From the NCBI RefSeq assembly GCF_023168165.1, contig NZ_BQYJ01000005.1, positions 62,001 through 126,000 of the forward strand: a DNA stretch of 64,000 nucleotides. The letters are read 5' to 3'. A program made the position numbers and the translations under genes. Within the stretch, counting starts at the first letter, position 1, and the number at the start of each line of letters is the position of its first letter. The notes beneath the pieces were generated by a model. The model saw only the letters and a list, made by a program, of their open reading frames with translations, was not told where the DNA came from and ran no database searches. The stretch is from Niallia sp. NCCP-28. GTDB lineage: Bacteria; Bacillota; Bacilli; Bacillales; Cytobacillaceae. Positions 29,410 to 38,593 of this stretch are shown piece by piece.

Positions 29410-31080
29410 TTACATTTTTTCAGGTGCAGATACACCAATTAAATGCAAAGCATTTCTTAATGTAATTTGTGTAGACTTAATTAGCGCCAATCTTGCTTTT
29501 GTTCTTTCTAAATTATCTACATCCAGCACTTTTTCTGCATTATAAAAGCTATGAAATGTAGATGCCAAATCATAAATATAATTTGTAATGCGGTGCGGCA
29601 TTCTTTTTAACGCAGCTTCACTAACAGCTTGTGGAAACTCTCCTAATTTCTTCAGCAAATCAAATTCTTTTTCTGCTTCGATTTGTGCTAAATCCAGACT
29701 ATCTGACAATGTGATGCCCTGCTCTTTGCCTTGTCTCAAGATACTACAGATGCGCGCATGTGCATATTGTGCATAATAAACCGGGTTTTCATTTGATTGA
29801 GATACAGCTAAGTCTAAATCAAAATCTAAATGTGTATCCGCACTTCTCATTGCAAAGAAGTAGCGTGTAGCATCAAGTCCAACTTCTTCTACCAAGTCTC
29901 TCATTGTTACAGCTTTACCAGTACGTTTGCTCATCTTCATTTTTTCGCCATTTTTATATAAATGAACAAGCTGAATAATTTCTACTTCTAATGCGTCTTT
30001 ATTATATCCCAATGCTTGAATGGCTGCTTTCATACGAGGAATGTAACCATGGTGATCTGCTCCCCAAACATTAATAAGCTTTTCAAACCCTCTCTCTAGC
30101 TTATCTTTATGATAAGCTATATCTGGCGTTAAATACGTGTAAGAGCCGTCATTTTTGATTAGAACACGGTTTTTATCATCGCCAAAATCAGTTGAGCGCA
30201 GCCATGTTGCTCCGTCTTCCTCATAAATATAACCATTTTCTTTTAAAGCATTTAGTGCAACATCAATTTTTCCATTATGGTATAAAGAAGTTTCAGAATA
30301 CCATACATCAAAAGGAACGCGGAAATCTTCCAAGTCTTTTTTCAGTTTCGCCATCTCATATTTCAATCCATAATCACGGAAGAAATCAAAACGTTCCTGC
30401 TCAGAAACATGCACATACTTATCACCATATTCTTCTGCTAAAGCTTTGCCGATTCCAATGATATCTTCCCCATGATAGCCATCTTGCGGCATTTCCTTCT
30501 CTAGCCCTAAACTTTGGAAATAGCGTGCTTCTACAGATAAAGCTAAGTTGTTAATCTGGTTTCCAGCATCATTTATATAGTATTCCCGAGAAACATCATA
30601 TCCTGCTTTTGCCAAAATATTGCTTAATGAATCCCCAACAGCAGCCCCGCGCGCATGGCCTAAATGAAGGTCGCCTGTTGGATTTGCCGATACAAACTCA
30701 ACTTGCACTTTTTCTTTATTTCCTATATTTGTTTCTCCATAAGCATCATCTGCTTCCAAAATAGTTGGAATTAATGCTGTTAAATAACTGTTATCCATAT
30801 AAAAATTAATGAATCCTGGTCCAGCAATTTCCAACTTTTTAATTGATGCTTTACTTACATCAAAGTTCTCGATAATTGCTTCTGCAATCATGCGAGGAGC
30901 CTTTTTTGCTACTCTTGCTAATTGCATAGCCATATTGGTAGAATAGTCCCCATGATTTTTATCTTTTGGAATTTCCAAAATAACTTCTGGAATCTGCTCC
31001 TCTTGAGCTAATCCCGCTTTTATTACCGTATCTTTTATTTCTTGTTTAAGCTTTTCTTGTATTTGCGCTACGATATTCAT
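29410..31080 (-). CDS. argS: Arginyl-tRNA synthetase
   Basis: Class I synthetase that charges tRNA-Arg. It is 556 residues: an N-terminal Add-1 tRNA-binding domain (1-115), the Rossmann catalytic domain with [20 protein letters not shown] (HIGH-type) near residue 130, a KMSKR-type loop ([16 protein letters not shown]) near residue 380, and a helical anticodon domain ending [13 protein letters not shown]. Start ATG 31080 overlaps the ywiB stop codon by 4 bp (ATGA), so translation is coupled. AGGAAGCAG upstream is the ribosome binding site. No T-box leader is seen upstream. Confidence 0.97.
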   Translation of the reverse strand: MNIVAQIQEKLKQEIKDTVIKAGLAQEEQIPEVILEIPKDKNHGDYSTNMAMQLARVAKKAPRMIAEAIIENFDVSKASIKKLEIAGPGFINFYMDNSYLTALIPTILEADDAYGETNIGNKEKVQVEFVSANPTGDLHLGHARGAAVGDSLSNILAKAGYDVSREYYINDAGNQINNLALSVEARYFQSLGLEKEMPQDGYHGEDIIGIGKALAEEYGDKYVHVSEQERFDFFRDYGLKYEMAKLKKDLEDFRVPFDVWYSETSLYHNGKIDVALNALKENGYIYEEDGATWLRSTDFGDDKNRVLIKNDGSYTYLTPDIAYHKDKLERGFEKLINVWGADHHGYIPRMKAAIQALGYNKDALEVEIIQLVHLYKNGEKMKMSKRTGKAVTMRDLVEEVGLDATRYFFAMRSADTHLDFDLDLAVSQSNENPVYYAQYAHARICSILRQGKEQGITLSDSLDLAQIEAEKEFDLLKKLGEFPQAVSEAALKRMPHRITNYIYDLASTFHSFYNAEKVLDVDNLERTKARLALIKSTQITLRNALHLIGVSAPEKM

Positions 31081-31538
31081 TTTTGTTCTGCTTCCTCCTT
31101 AAAATCTATTGTCATATGATAGGTGCCATTAGACTTTCCTTGCATTTTTAAATCATATAATAAATCAAAATTTCCAGCAGATAAGGATTCTCGAGATAAT
31201 TCCAGTGACATTCTTTTTGTATCTGTTTCTACTAGAAAGGTGCCATATGGACTTTCATAGCTTCCATTTCTTTTTTTGTTTAAGATAAAAGATAATCTCA
31301 TTTTCACTGCACCACTTCGAAGAATAATCCCTTCATTTTCGGTAATTTTGATGATCGTTTTAATTATGCCTTCTTCTGCCGCTTCTTCATATTTTATATA
31401 TTTTCCATTATCTTTTTCTAAGTATTGTCCAAATCCGTTCCACTCAATACTATCCTTTGCTTTCCCATTATAAATATGAGTAGACACGCGTATCTTTATA
31501 GGCACTTGTTCCGCTGATCGGCTTGACAACGGCAACAC
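31077..31538 (-). CDS. ywiB: DUF1934 protein (YwiB)
   Basis: A small beta-barrel protein of unknown role, up to 153 residues. Conserved features are IKIRVSTHI, the central [24 protein letters not shown] stretch and the closing [15 protein letters not shown]. It is the partner of argS in the conserved ywiB-argS pair. The start is uncertain: GTG 31538, TTG 31535, TTG 31529 and GTG 31505 are all possible. AAGGA lies at a suitable distance only for the TTG codons, and the family usually begins about 5 residues before the IKIRV strand, so the true start may be 31529. Confidence 0.85.
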   Translation of the reverse strand: MLPLSSRSAEQVPIKIRVSTHIYNGKAKDSIEWNGFGQYLEKDNGKYIKYEEAAEEGIIKTIIKITENEGIILRSGAVKMRLSFILNKKRNGSYESPYGTFLVETDTKRMSLELSRESLSAGNFDLLYDLKMQGKSNGTYHMTIDFKEEAEQK

Positions 31539-31616
31539 ATCCTTTTCTTTTACTGTATAACTTTATAAGTATAAATTTTTTAAGGTTTAAGCGCAAGATG
31601 GCAAAAGCTAAACAAG

Positions 31617-31654
31617 AAAAAAGAAGATGCCATTTAGAATTGCATCTTCTTTTT
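31617..31654. terminator. Bidirectional-type terminator upstream of ywiB
   Basis: AAGAAGATGC (31621-31630) pairs with GCATCTTCTT (31642-31651), with A run before and T run after, 79 bp upstream of ywiB. It probably ends speB transcription. Confidence 0.75.
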
Positions 31655-31700
31655 ATTAGGCTATGTTTGTATAGAAGATAGAGTGTTGCTTTTAAACACA

Positions 31701-31798
31701 CAGCCTGAATACACTTTTTGATTTTCCTCGTCACATAAGCTCCTTTAGAGTCTTTGTCTTTTTCGCATTTTCAATGGAGTCTACGTGTATTCAGGCTG
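31701..31798. repeat. Palindromic element with CAGCCTGAATACAC ends
   Basis: CAGCCTGAATACAC at 31701-31714 is exactly inverted at 31785-31798 (GTGTATTCAGGCTG). The same 14-bp word occurs inside repeat R2 copies A and B, so the element is a related module. It lies between speB and ywiB. Confidence 0.7.
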
Positions 31799-31859
31799 TT
31801 GAAATCCGTTTCTCCCATTATTGTGTTAAAAACAATAAATTTTGAGAAAACATTCACTA

Positions 31860-32732
31860 TTACTTCACCCAGCCAAGAATCATTTCGCGAATTAATTTGC
31901 TTGCTGTATTTGCTGTTTGTTCAGAAGGATCATAGATTGGTGCCACTTCTACTAAATCAGCTCCCACAACCTGTACTTCAGAACGAGCAATTTCATGAAT
32001 GGATGCCAATAGTTCTTTTGAAGTAATTCCACCTGCATCTACAGTTCCTGTTCCTGGGGCATGTGCTGGGTCTAACACATCAATATCAATTGTGACATAT
32101 ACTGGTCTGCCTGCAAGTGTCGGCAATATTTCTTTTAACGGCTCCAAAACTTCAAATTTAGAAATATGCATGCCTACTTCTTTTGCCCATTGAAATTCTT
32201 CTTTCATTCCAGAACGGATGCCGAATGAATAGACATTAGTCGGTCCAATTAAATTTGCGACTTTTTTTATCGGGGTGGAATGGGATAAAGGTTCTCCCTC
32301 ATAATCATCGCGCAAATCTGTATGTGCATCCATATGTATAATTGCTAAATCTGGATATTTTTTATACATTGCTTGGAAAACGCCCCATGATACTAAATGT
32401 TCTCCACCCATTCCAAGTGGGAATTTTCCATCTGCCAATACTTTCCCTACATACTCTTCAATCATATCTAAGCTTTTTTGCGGATTTCCAAATGGCAATG
32501 GGATATCGCCAGCATCAAAGTATTTCACTTCTTCTAATTCACGATCCAAATATGGACTATACTCTTCTAAACCTATTGAAACTTCACGAATTCTTGTTGG
32601 ACCAAATCTAGATCCAGGGCGGTAGCTCACCGTCCAATCCATCGGCATTCCATAAAGAACAGCTGTGCTCTCTTCATAGTTTGGATGGCTTTTTATAAAT
32701 ACATTACCCGAATATGCTTCATCAAATCTCAT
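31860..32732 (-). CDS. speB: Agmatinase
   Basis: Binuclear manganese ureohydrolase that splits agmatine into putrescine and urea. It is 290 residues, the same as B. subtilis SpeB. The metal-binding motifs are FPLGMGGEHLVSWG, IHMDAHTDLRDDY and VTIDIDVLDPAHAPGTGTVDAGG, with all expected His and Asp residues. I start at ATG 32732, 6 bases after GGAG; the upstream ATG is crowded by the ribosome binding site. It follows speE by 71 bp in the same direction, so speE-speB together supply putrescine and convert it to spermidine. Confidence 0.97.
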   Translation of the reverse strand: MRFDEAYSGNVFIKSHPNYEESTAVLYGMPMDWTVSYRPGSRFGPTRIREVSIGLEEYSPYLDRELEEVKYFDAGDIPLPFGNPQKSLDMIEEYVGKVLADGKFPLGMGGEHLVSWGVFQAMYKKYPDLAIIHMDAHTDLRDDYEGEPLSHSTPIKKVANLIGPTNVYSFGIRSGMKEEFQWAKEVGMHISKFEVLEPLKEILPTLAGRPVYVTIDIDVLDPAHAPGTGTVDAGGITSKELLASIHEIARSEVQVVGADLVEVAPIYDPSEQTANTASKLIREMILGWVK

Positions 32733-32803
32733 AATCTTCTCCATTCCTCCATTTATCGCGAAGCCCCTTCCTTTCTCCTAGCTTAGAAGGACACTCACTT
32801 TCC

Positions 32804-33628
32804 TTATAATAAATCTTGCACAAATTTCGGCAAGACAAAAGCCGCTTTATGCAGTTCTTTCGTATAGTATTTTGTTTCAATAGGATGAAACCGATCTTCC
32901 TTCACTTCTAATGGATCATATTTTTTGGAACCAATAGTAAATGCCCACATTCCGCTTGGATACGTTGGAATATTCGCTGTATATAGTCTCGTAATCGGGA
33001 AGATTTCCTTTACATCCCTTTGAACAGATTGTATTAAATCTCCTTTAAACCATGGATTATCCGATTGAGCTACAAATAGGCCATCTTTTTTTAATGCTTT
33101 GGCAATGCCTGCATAGAACCCTTTTGTAAATAAATTCACTGCCGGTCCCACAGGCTCTGTAGAATCTACCATTATACAATCATACTGATTATCACTTTCG
33201 GCAATATGCATAAATCCATCGCCCACTTTAACTTCTACGCGGGGATCTTCAAGCTTCCCTGCAATTTCTGGAAGATACTTTTTGCTGTATTCAATTACCT
33301 TGCCATCAATGTCTACCAATGTCGCCTTTTCCACACTTGGATGCTTTAATATTTCTCGTATTACCCCACCATCTCCTCCTCCAACTACTAAAACCTCTTT
33401 TGGATTAGGATGGGTGAAAAGCGGAATATGCGCCACCATTTCATGATACACAAATTCATCTTTGACAGAGGTCATGACCATATCATCCAGAAGAAGCATA
33501 TTGCCCCATTCTGCTGTCTCTACCATATCTAGCTTTTGAAAATCTGTTTGCTCTGTATGTAAAGTTTTTTTGATTTTCATTGTGATGCCGAAATTATCTG
33601 TTTGTTTTTCTGTAAACCATAAACCCAT
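32804..33628 (-). CDS. speE: Spermidine synthase
   Basis: Transfers an aminopropyl group from decarboxylated SAM to putrescine. It is 274 residues. The Rossmann glycine loop is [19 protein letters not shown] near residue 80, the catalytic Asp lies in [13 protein letters not shown] near residue 155 and [13 protein letters not shown] follows. The N-terminal beta domain starts [16 protein letters not shown] start at ATG 33628 after GGAGGACA. It heads the speE-speB pair. Confidence 0.97.
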   Translation of the reverse strand: MGLWFTEKQTDNFGITMKIKKTLHTEQTDFQKLDMVETAEWGNMLLLDDMVMTSVKDEFVYHEMVAHIPLFTHPNPKEVLVVGGGDGGVIREILKHPSVEKATLVDIDGKVIEYSKKYLPEIAGKLEDPRVEVKVGDGFMHIAESDNQYDCIMVDSTEPVGPAVNLFTKGFYAGIAKALKKDGLFVAQSDNPWFKGDLIQSVQRDVKEIFPITRLYTANIPTYPSGMWAFTIGSKKYDPLEVKEDRFHPIETKYYTKELHKAAFVLPKFVQDLL

Positions 33629-33670
33629 ATTATTGTCCTCCATTCAGTATCAAAAGTACTCATGCCTTTT

Positions 33671-33757
33671 TATAAAGTGAACCTTCAATCAGTAGAGACT
33701 TCTTTATCCCCCCAATGATTGTTAGTTGAGCTAATCAGACTTTTACGGGCAGTTATC
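33671..33757 (-). repeat. Interspersed repeat R1, truncated copy g
   Basis: TATAAAGTGAACCTTCAATCAGT, the AATGATTG...GCTAATCAG block and ACTTTTACGGGCAGT; the CCACCT half is missing. It starts about 40 bp upstream of speE. Confidence 0.6.
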
Positions 33758-34340
33758 CTTGTGCAACTTTGTGAAATAATTTTTCTGTCTTTTGCAAACC
33801 ACTATCCATGCAAAAATAATTCACTCATTAACTAGACAGAAAAATTCTATGCAATATAACTCCTTTTTTCAGCACATTCAGCTTTCCCGCCGAAAATGAA
33901 CACAAGCTAGAAGATAACAAGGAAGACACTCCCCTGATGGATCAGGCTGTAGAAAACAAAAAAAGTAAAAGTGACTTCTGTTTAACATTTATACCCTTTA
34001 GCAAAAGACCCATCATCCTTATACTTCCCAAACAAATAAATAACAAACACGAAAAAAAGTATAGAGTAATTATTTTAAAATGCAAGAAAAATTTATTTAA
34101 CGGAAATAAAAATGTTTAAAAATTTTCTCTCCACTCCATACTGTAGCTATCTATTTATTTTTTATGCTTTTATAAAGTTTTGTTTATACAGCAATTGGAG
34201 CTCGCTCAGATGCAAGATCTTTTTGCAAGCTTTCTTGAATCAACCGTTTAAGACAAAAGGCAATAGAAAAAGGGCAAACCGATTAACATTATCTTTTTTG
34301 TAAAGATGAACCGATAGAGGGAAGCCTTCATTAAACATTT
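33758..34340. other. Gene-free region between speE and pbpG with nested inverted repeats
   Basis: A 12-bp inverted repeat (AATTTTTCTGTC at 33778-33789, GACAGAAAAATT at 33835-33846) encloses a smaller TTTGCA/TGCAAA pair. Two open frames of 60-63 codons here have no ribosome binding site or family match, so I see no gene. Confidence 0.4.
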
Positions 34341-34488
34341 ATCTTGAATTAGCAGGCTTTTGACCACCATCCCAAGATTATTAGAAAAAAGAAAATTAGA
34401 TGGAGAATCAGCCCTTAAAAAAGCCCGAGTGGTTTCACTAACGATCAGCTGGAAATTCCCCCTGCTGATGGAAGCTTCACTTTATATA
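34341..34488 (+). repeat. Interspersed repeat R1, copy h
   Basis: About 148 bp, diverged, from GAATTAGCAGGCTTTTGACC through TTAGATGG and TCACTAACGATCAG to GAAGCTTCACTTTATAT. It ends 26 bp upstream of the pbpG start codon, so the pbpG promoter must lie within or be replaced by the element. Confidence 0.65.
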
Positions 34489-34514
34489 ACAATTGAAAGT
34501 GGTGATGGAGTTTT

Positions 34515-36581
34515 ATGGAGATTATCACAAAAAATGGTCTGAGAAACTCTTCAAAATATATACGTTTTTTCGTTATTATAGCTTTTCTTTTCATTATAGC
34601 TGCAAGTATCACTCTAGCAGGGATTTTAATTTATGCACGAGTATTAGGGCCCCCTCCCCTTGCTGTTTCCCAATCTACAATTTATTATTCTGACGATGGC
34701 AGCATCATTGGAGAAAGCAACAATGGCCAAAAGCGCTATTGGGTTTCTATAGAAAATATCAGTCCATCTCTCGTTGATGCAACTGTCTCTATTGAAGATA
34801 AAAATTTCTTTGCACATTATGGGTTTGACTTTAAACGAATCGGTGGAGCCTTGCTTGCCGATATAAAAGCAATGGCAAAAGTGCAAGGCGCCAGTACAAT
34901 TACTCAACAATATGCAAGAAACCTATTTTTAGAGCATGATAAAACATGGTCAAGAAAACTCTCCGAGGCATTTTATACTATTCGACTTGAAATGTTTTAC
35001 AGCAAAGAGGAAATATTAGAAGGTTATCTTAATACCATTTATTACGGAAACGGTGCATATGGATCAGAAGCTGCAAGCCAGTACTACTTCGGAAAAAGTG
35101 CTGCCGAGCTTACATTAGCTGAGGCAACGATGCTTGCGGGAATTCCCAAAGGTCCAAGCTCTTATTCTCCTTTAGTTTCTTTAGATAAAGCGAAGCAAAG
35201 ACAAAAAGTGATTCTTGATTCATTGGTAACAAACAAATATATCACAAAAAACCAAAAGGAATCTGCTTTAAACGAACAGTTATCGTATATAGGAAAGTTC
35301 CCTATAGCCAGTATAAAAATAGCACCCTATTTTCAAGATGCGGTAAAAAATGTATTAAAAAACGAGCTTCATATTGATGATCGAACCATTGCCCTTGGAG
35401 GATTACGGGTTTATACCACATTGAATACACAACAACAGGAAATAGCGGAACAAACAATTCATTCCGTTATAAATCCTGCAAGCAATCTTCAAATTGGCTT
35501 TGTTGCCATGAATCCAGCTAATGGATATGTACAAGCGATGGTCGGTGGGAGGAATTATGAGGAAAGTCCGTTTAATAGAGCGGTACAAGCCAAGCGTCAA
35601 CCTGGCTCTACTATTAAGCCAATTCTTTATTATGCTGCATTAGAGCACGGTTTTACTCCAACAACCATGATGAGCAGCGAAAAGACAACCTTTCGATTTG
35701 ATAATGGAAGCGATCCTTATACACCGCATAACTTTAACAATAAATATGCAGAAGGGAATATTACTCTAGCACAAGCACTGGCATTATCGGATAATGTGTA
35801 TGCAGTGAAGACTCACTTATTTCTGGGAGAAGATACGTTAGTAGAAACAGGGAAAAGATTTGGCATTGATACACCCCTGCAGAAGGTTCCATCATTAGCG
35901 TTAGGAACCTCTAATGTAAAAGTGATCGAAATGGCAAATGCCTATAGCATACTGGCAAATGGCGGAAAAAAAGTGAAGCCAGTTTACATCACAAGAATTG
36001 AAACAGCCAATGGCAAGGTTATTTACAGCCATAAACAGACAACAAAAAGAATATTGGATAAAGACTTAACATTCGTCATGAACCAATTAATGACAGGGAT
36101 GTTTGATGAGAAACTAAATGGCTATTCAAGTGTAACTGGCAGTCCAATCAAAAAAGATATTACAAGAATTTATGGAGGAAAATCTGGGTCCACAGAAACA
36201 GACAGCTGGATGATTGGATACACGCCACAGCTTGTTTCTGCCGTTTGGACTGGTTATGATCAAGGGAAACCAATTACATTGACAGCCGATAAAGTATATG
36301 CAAAAAATGTTTGGATTAAATTTATGGAGGAAAGCTTAAAGGATGAGCCAATCAAAGGGTTTGCGCCAACAAAAGGAACAGTAGGCGTCTACATTAATCC
36401 CAAAAGCGGAAAACTTGCAACAACTGCCTGTCCGACAAAACGATTGATGTACTTTACAAAAGAAACAGTTCCGATCGATTATTGTTCAGATTTGCCTAAA
36501 GAGAATAATAAAAGCTCCAATCACCACAATGGCAAAACAGACAAGGACACTCCTTGGTATAAACGAATCCTTCCTTGGTAA
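34515..36581 (+). CDS. pbpG: Class A penicillin-binding protein (PbpG/YwhE type)
   Basis: Bifunctional peptidoglycan synthase of 688 residues. A short cytoplasmic tail and one membrane anchor (about 14-40) are followed by a GT51 glycosyltransferase (about 75-245; SIEDKNFFAHYGFD, GASTITQQYARNLFL and EGYLNTIYYGNGAYG) and a transpeptidase (about 330-600) with SxxK in RQPGSTIKP, SxN in LSDNVYA and KTG replaced by KSG in YGGKSGSTETD. The C-terminal 80 residues are Lys/Asn-rich. It is at the ywhE position, a forespore-expressed protein in B. subtilis. ATG 34515 follows GGAG at 4 bases. An R1 repeat lies just upstream. Confidence 0.95.
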   Translation: MEIITKNGLRNSSKYIRFFVIIAFLFIIAASITLAGILIYARVLGPPPLAVSQSTIYYSDDGSIIGESNNGQKRYWVSIENISPSLVDATVSIEDKNFFAHYGFDFKRIGGALLADIKAMAKVQGASTITQQYARNLFLEHDKTWSRKLSEAFYTIRLEMFYSKEEILEGYLNTIYYGNGAYGSEAASQYYFGKSAAELTLAEATMLAGIPKGPSSYSPLVSLDKAKQRQKVILDSLVTNKYITKNQKESALNEQLSYIGKFPIASIKIAPYFQDAVKNVLKNELHIDDRTIALGGLRVYTTLNTQQQEIAEQTIHSVINPASNLQIGFVAMNPANGYVQAMVGGRNYEESPFNRAVQAKRQPGSTIKPILYYAALEHGFTPTTMMSSEKTTFRFDNGSDPYTPHNFNNKYAEGNITLAQALALSDNVYAVKTHLFLGEDTLVETGKRFGIDTPLQKVPSLALGTSNVKVIEMANAYSILANGGKKVKPVYITRIETANGKVIYSHKQTTKRILDKDLTFVMNQLMTGMFDEKLNGYSSVTGSPIKKDITRIYGGKSGSTETDSWMIGYTPQLVSAVWTGYDQGKPITLTADKVYAKNVWIKFMEESLKDEPIKGFAPTKGTVGVYINPKSGKLATTACPTKRLMYFTKETVPIDYCSDLPKENNKSSNHHNGKTDKDTPWYKRILPW

Positions 36582-36586
36582 GTAAA

Positions 36587-36611
36587 AAACGGAACCATTA
36601 AAGTTCCGTTT
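36587..36611 (+). repeat. First 25-bp copy of a duplicated terminator stem
   Basis: A perfect copy of the 25-bp hairpin sequence at 36756-36780 (arms AAACGGAAC and GTTCCGTTT). It lies 6 bp after the pbpG stop codon but lacks the T run, so it looks like one half of a duplicated site. Confidence 0.8.
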
Positions 36612-36755
36612 GAGGCTGTCGATAAAAACGCTCTCTTTCTTCGTTGTTCGCCTTGCTCGGATGCTCATTACCTACCTGGGTAACTCCGCTCCTCCAAAGA
36701 CAAACGTTTTCGATCAGCCTGAAAAATTAGTAAAATAAGCTTTGTCTACACTCTG
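36612..36755. mobile_element. 144-bp palindromic insertion between duplicated terminator copies
   Basis: Non-coding sequence with GGCTGTCGATAAAAACG near its left end inverted as CGTTTTCGATCAGCC near its right, and an inner CGGATGCTCATTACCTACC...CTCCG region. It sits exactly between two 25-bp direct repeats. This is compatible with insertion of a small non-autonomous element, though 25 bp is long for a target duplication. Confidence 0.5.
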
Positions 36756-36785
36756 AAACGGAACCATTAAAGTTCCGTTTTTTTT
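36756..36785. terminator. Terminator between pbpG and ywhD
   Basis: A 9-bp perfect stem AAACGGAAC/GTTCCGTTT with a CATTAAA loop and then eight T on the plus strand. It can serve both the plus-strand pbpG and the convergent ywhD. Confidence 0.85.
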
Positions 36786-36789
36786 TGCA

Positions 36790-37302
36790 TTATCCTAATA
36801 AGCCTTTTTTTAATTCCTCTGTTGAGTTATTCCACAATATTTCATCATGATTTCTTAAAAATTCTGCCAACACTTTTTTAGATTTTTCATCCATATGCTC
36901 GACCATTATATGACGTTTCATTGATTTATCCATCTTATTAACATGCTCTGGCAAAGATTTATATCCTCTGCGAATCGAACGGTCAACAGTCATCTCACAT
37001 GCTGTTACACCTGCATAATAAGGACCTTCTAGCTTTCTGTCTATCGTTACCCACACTAGCCAATATAACTTTCCATTTGGCACTTCTGCCTTTTCCTTCA
37101 GAAACTTAATGCCTTTTTCCACAGCGCTTCTAGCATGCATGGCACCTACATCCACTTCCACTTCTCCAGCCTCTACATCAATAATAACAGGGGAAACATT
37201 TTCTAAACTTAAGGCGCCTACTCCAAAACCGCCATGTCCATCTGTTGGATCATTTTTAATGATATTAAAGCCTATTGTTTTTTTCTTTTTTTCTTCCATC
37301 AT
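36790..37302 (-). CDS. ywhD: YwhD family protein
   Basis: A conserved protein of Bacillaceae with unknown function, 170 residues and no signal peptide or membrane segment. Recognisable stretches are GFNIIKNDPTDGHGGFGVGALSLENVSPVIID, GKLYWLVWVTIDRKLEGPYYAGVTACEMTVDR. It follows ywhC by 15 bp in the same direction, so the two form an operon as in B. subtilis. The Asp/Glu-rich VIIDVEAGEVEVDVGAMHARSAVEKG could bind metal, but that is a guess. ATG 37302 follows AAAGGAGAG. Confidence 0.93.
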   Translation of the reverse strand: MMEEKKKKTIGFNIIKNDPTDGHGGFGVGALSLENVSPVIIDVEAGEVEVDVGAMHARSAVEKGIKFLKEKAEVPNGKLYWLVWVTIDRKLEGPYYAGVTACEMTVDRSIRRGYKSLPEHVNKMDKSMKRHIMVEHMDEKSKKVLAEFLRNHDEILWNNSTEELKKGLLG

Positions 37303-37317
37303 GCAACTCTCCTTTAT

Positions 37318-37956
37318 TTAAAGCAATATTGATTGAAATAAATTGATAAAGAAACCTTGTACAAATCGGATATAAGGAAATATCGTACTATTTGATAACC
37401 CAGTTACAACAAGAACAATAAATAGAATCGATCCATATACTTCGTATTGAGACATCTTAGCTCGAACCCGCGAACTTACTAAGTCCTCAATAATCCGGTA
37501 GCCGTCTAATGGAGGCAATGGAATTAAGTTAAAAGCAAAAAGCAGTAAATTCATTTGAATAAAGATTTGTAAAAATGGAAAAAAGTCGAATGGCAATCCA
37601 TTTGTAATCCCTGTTTTATATAATAAAACAAACAAAACAAAACCAATAAATGCTAAGATCAAATTGCTCAGAGGCCCTGCTAATGAAACAAGCACTCCCG
37701 CAAGCCTCGGACGTTTAAAGTAATAACGGTTTACAGGAACTGGCCGAGCCCATCCAAAACCGACTAAAATGATAAAAATGGCTCCAAGAGGATCTAGATG
37801 CGCTATCGGATTTAATGTTAATCTGCCTTGTTTTTGTGCCGTTGGATCTCCAAATTTATAAGCAACATATGCGTGTGCAAATTCGTGGAGAGTAAAACCT
37901 ATAATGATGGTAATAATAATATATGGCAAATCTGCCCACGATTGTGAAAATAACAA
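37318..37956 (-). CDS. ywhC: Site-2 protease family zinc metallopeptidase (YwhC)
   Basis: An intramembrane metalloprotease of the M50/RseP-like group, 212 residues with about five membrane segments. The zinc site is TLHEFAHAYVAYKFGD (HExxH) near residue 24 with the second ligand in FNLIPLPPLDGYRI near residue 155 (the NPxPPxDG-type motif). I chose TTG 37956 as start, 8 bases after GAGGGGAG, giving MLFSQSWADLPYIIIT; the longer frame begins before that ribosome binding site. It is first in the ywhC-ywhD operon. The substrate is unknown. Confidence 0.92.
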   Translation of the reverse strand: MLFSQSWADLPYIIITIIIGFTLHEFAHAYVAYKFGDPTAQKQGRLTLNPIAHLDPLGAIFIILVGFGWARPVPVNRYYFKRPRLAGVLVSLAGPLSNLILAFIGFVLFVLLYKTGITNGLPFDFFPFLQIFIQMNLLLFAFNLIPLPPLDGYRIIEDLVSSRVRAKMSQYEVYGSILFIVLVVTGLSNSTIFPYIRFVQGFFINLFQSILL

Positions 37957-38246
37957 ATGGTAATCTCCCCTCTTAATCAATATCTATTTTCTATAAGAAA
38001 TACATCCTATTTTTATCTACTCCAATATAAAATTATACATGATTATAAAAAGGAAAGGAAAATTTTCTATCTGACTAATAGTTTTTTCATTCTCGGCCTA
38101 ATTTTTTATTTCGAAAATTTTTAGTTACTCTGAAAATGAAAGTTTTTTCTCATCCTTTAACAAAATGGTGAACATCAGGGGAAGAGACTTGCACTTTTTC
38201 TGAAAATATGAAAAACTACATACGAACATCACTAGGAGGGAAAAAT

Positions 38247-38432
38247 ATGCCATATATTACTGTTAAAATGTTAGAAGGACGTACAGAAGAGCAAAAAAGA
38301 AATCTTGTAGAAAAAGTAACAGATGCAGTATCCGAAACAACAGGCGCTCCGAAGGAAAAAGTGGTAGTATTTATTGAAGAAATGTCCAAAAACCATTATG
38401 GTATCGCTGGCAAACGTGTAAGCGATCAATAA
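38247..38432 (+). CDS. ywhB: 4-oxalocrotonate tautomerase family protein (YwhB)
   Basis: A 61-residue tautomerase subunit that acts as a hexamer. The catalytic Pro follows the start Met (MPYITVKMLEG), and the downstream Arg residues (RTEEQKRNLVEK) and PKEKVVVFIEEM fit the 4-OT fold. The natural substrate of the B. subtilis homologue is not known. Start ATG 38247 follows AGGAGGG; the longer frame upstream would hide the N-terminal proline needed for catalysis. A strong hairpin follows. Confidence 0.95.
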   Translation: MPYITVKMLEGRTEEQKRNLVEKVTDAVSETTGAPKEKVVVFIEEMSKNHYGIAGKRVSDQ

Positions 38433-38461
38433 GTGTAGAAATGACAACAAAAAGGACTAGT

Positions 38462-38513
38462 AAAATGCCCATTTGAATTGCATATGCAATTCAAATGGGC
38501 ATTTTTTATGCAA
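38462..38513 (+). terminator. Terminator with a 44-bp perfect palindrome after ywhB
   Basis: The sequence from 38462 to 38505 is a perfect palindrome centred on CATATG, followed by T-rich sequence. It should form an unusually long, loopless hairpin. It can act on both strands, ending ywhB and the convergent ywgA. Confidence 0.8.
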
Positions 38514-38593
38514 CCGCATATATGGATGATTGCGTGCTTAAGACCCCTCAAAACATCAGCTCTTGACCTTGACATTACTAGGGGCCTCTTTAC

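Noticed and set aside
33937-34303. Two open frames of 60-63 codons on the plus strand
   Set aside because: Low-complexity, AT-driven frames without ribosome binding sites in a repeat-containing spacer.
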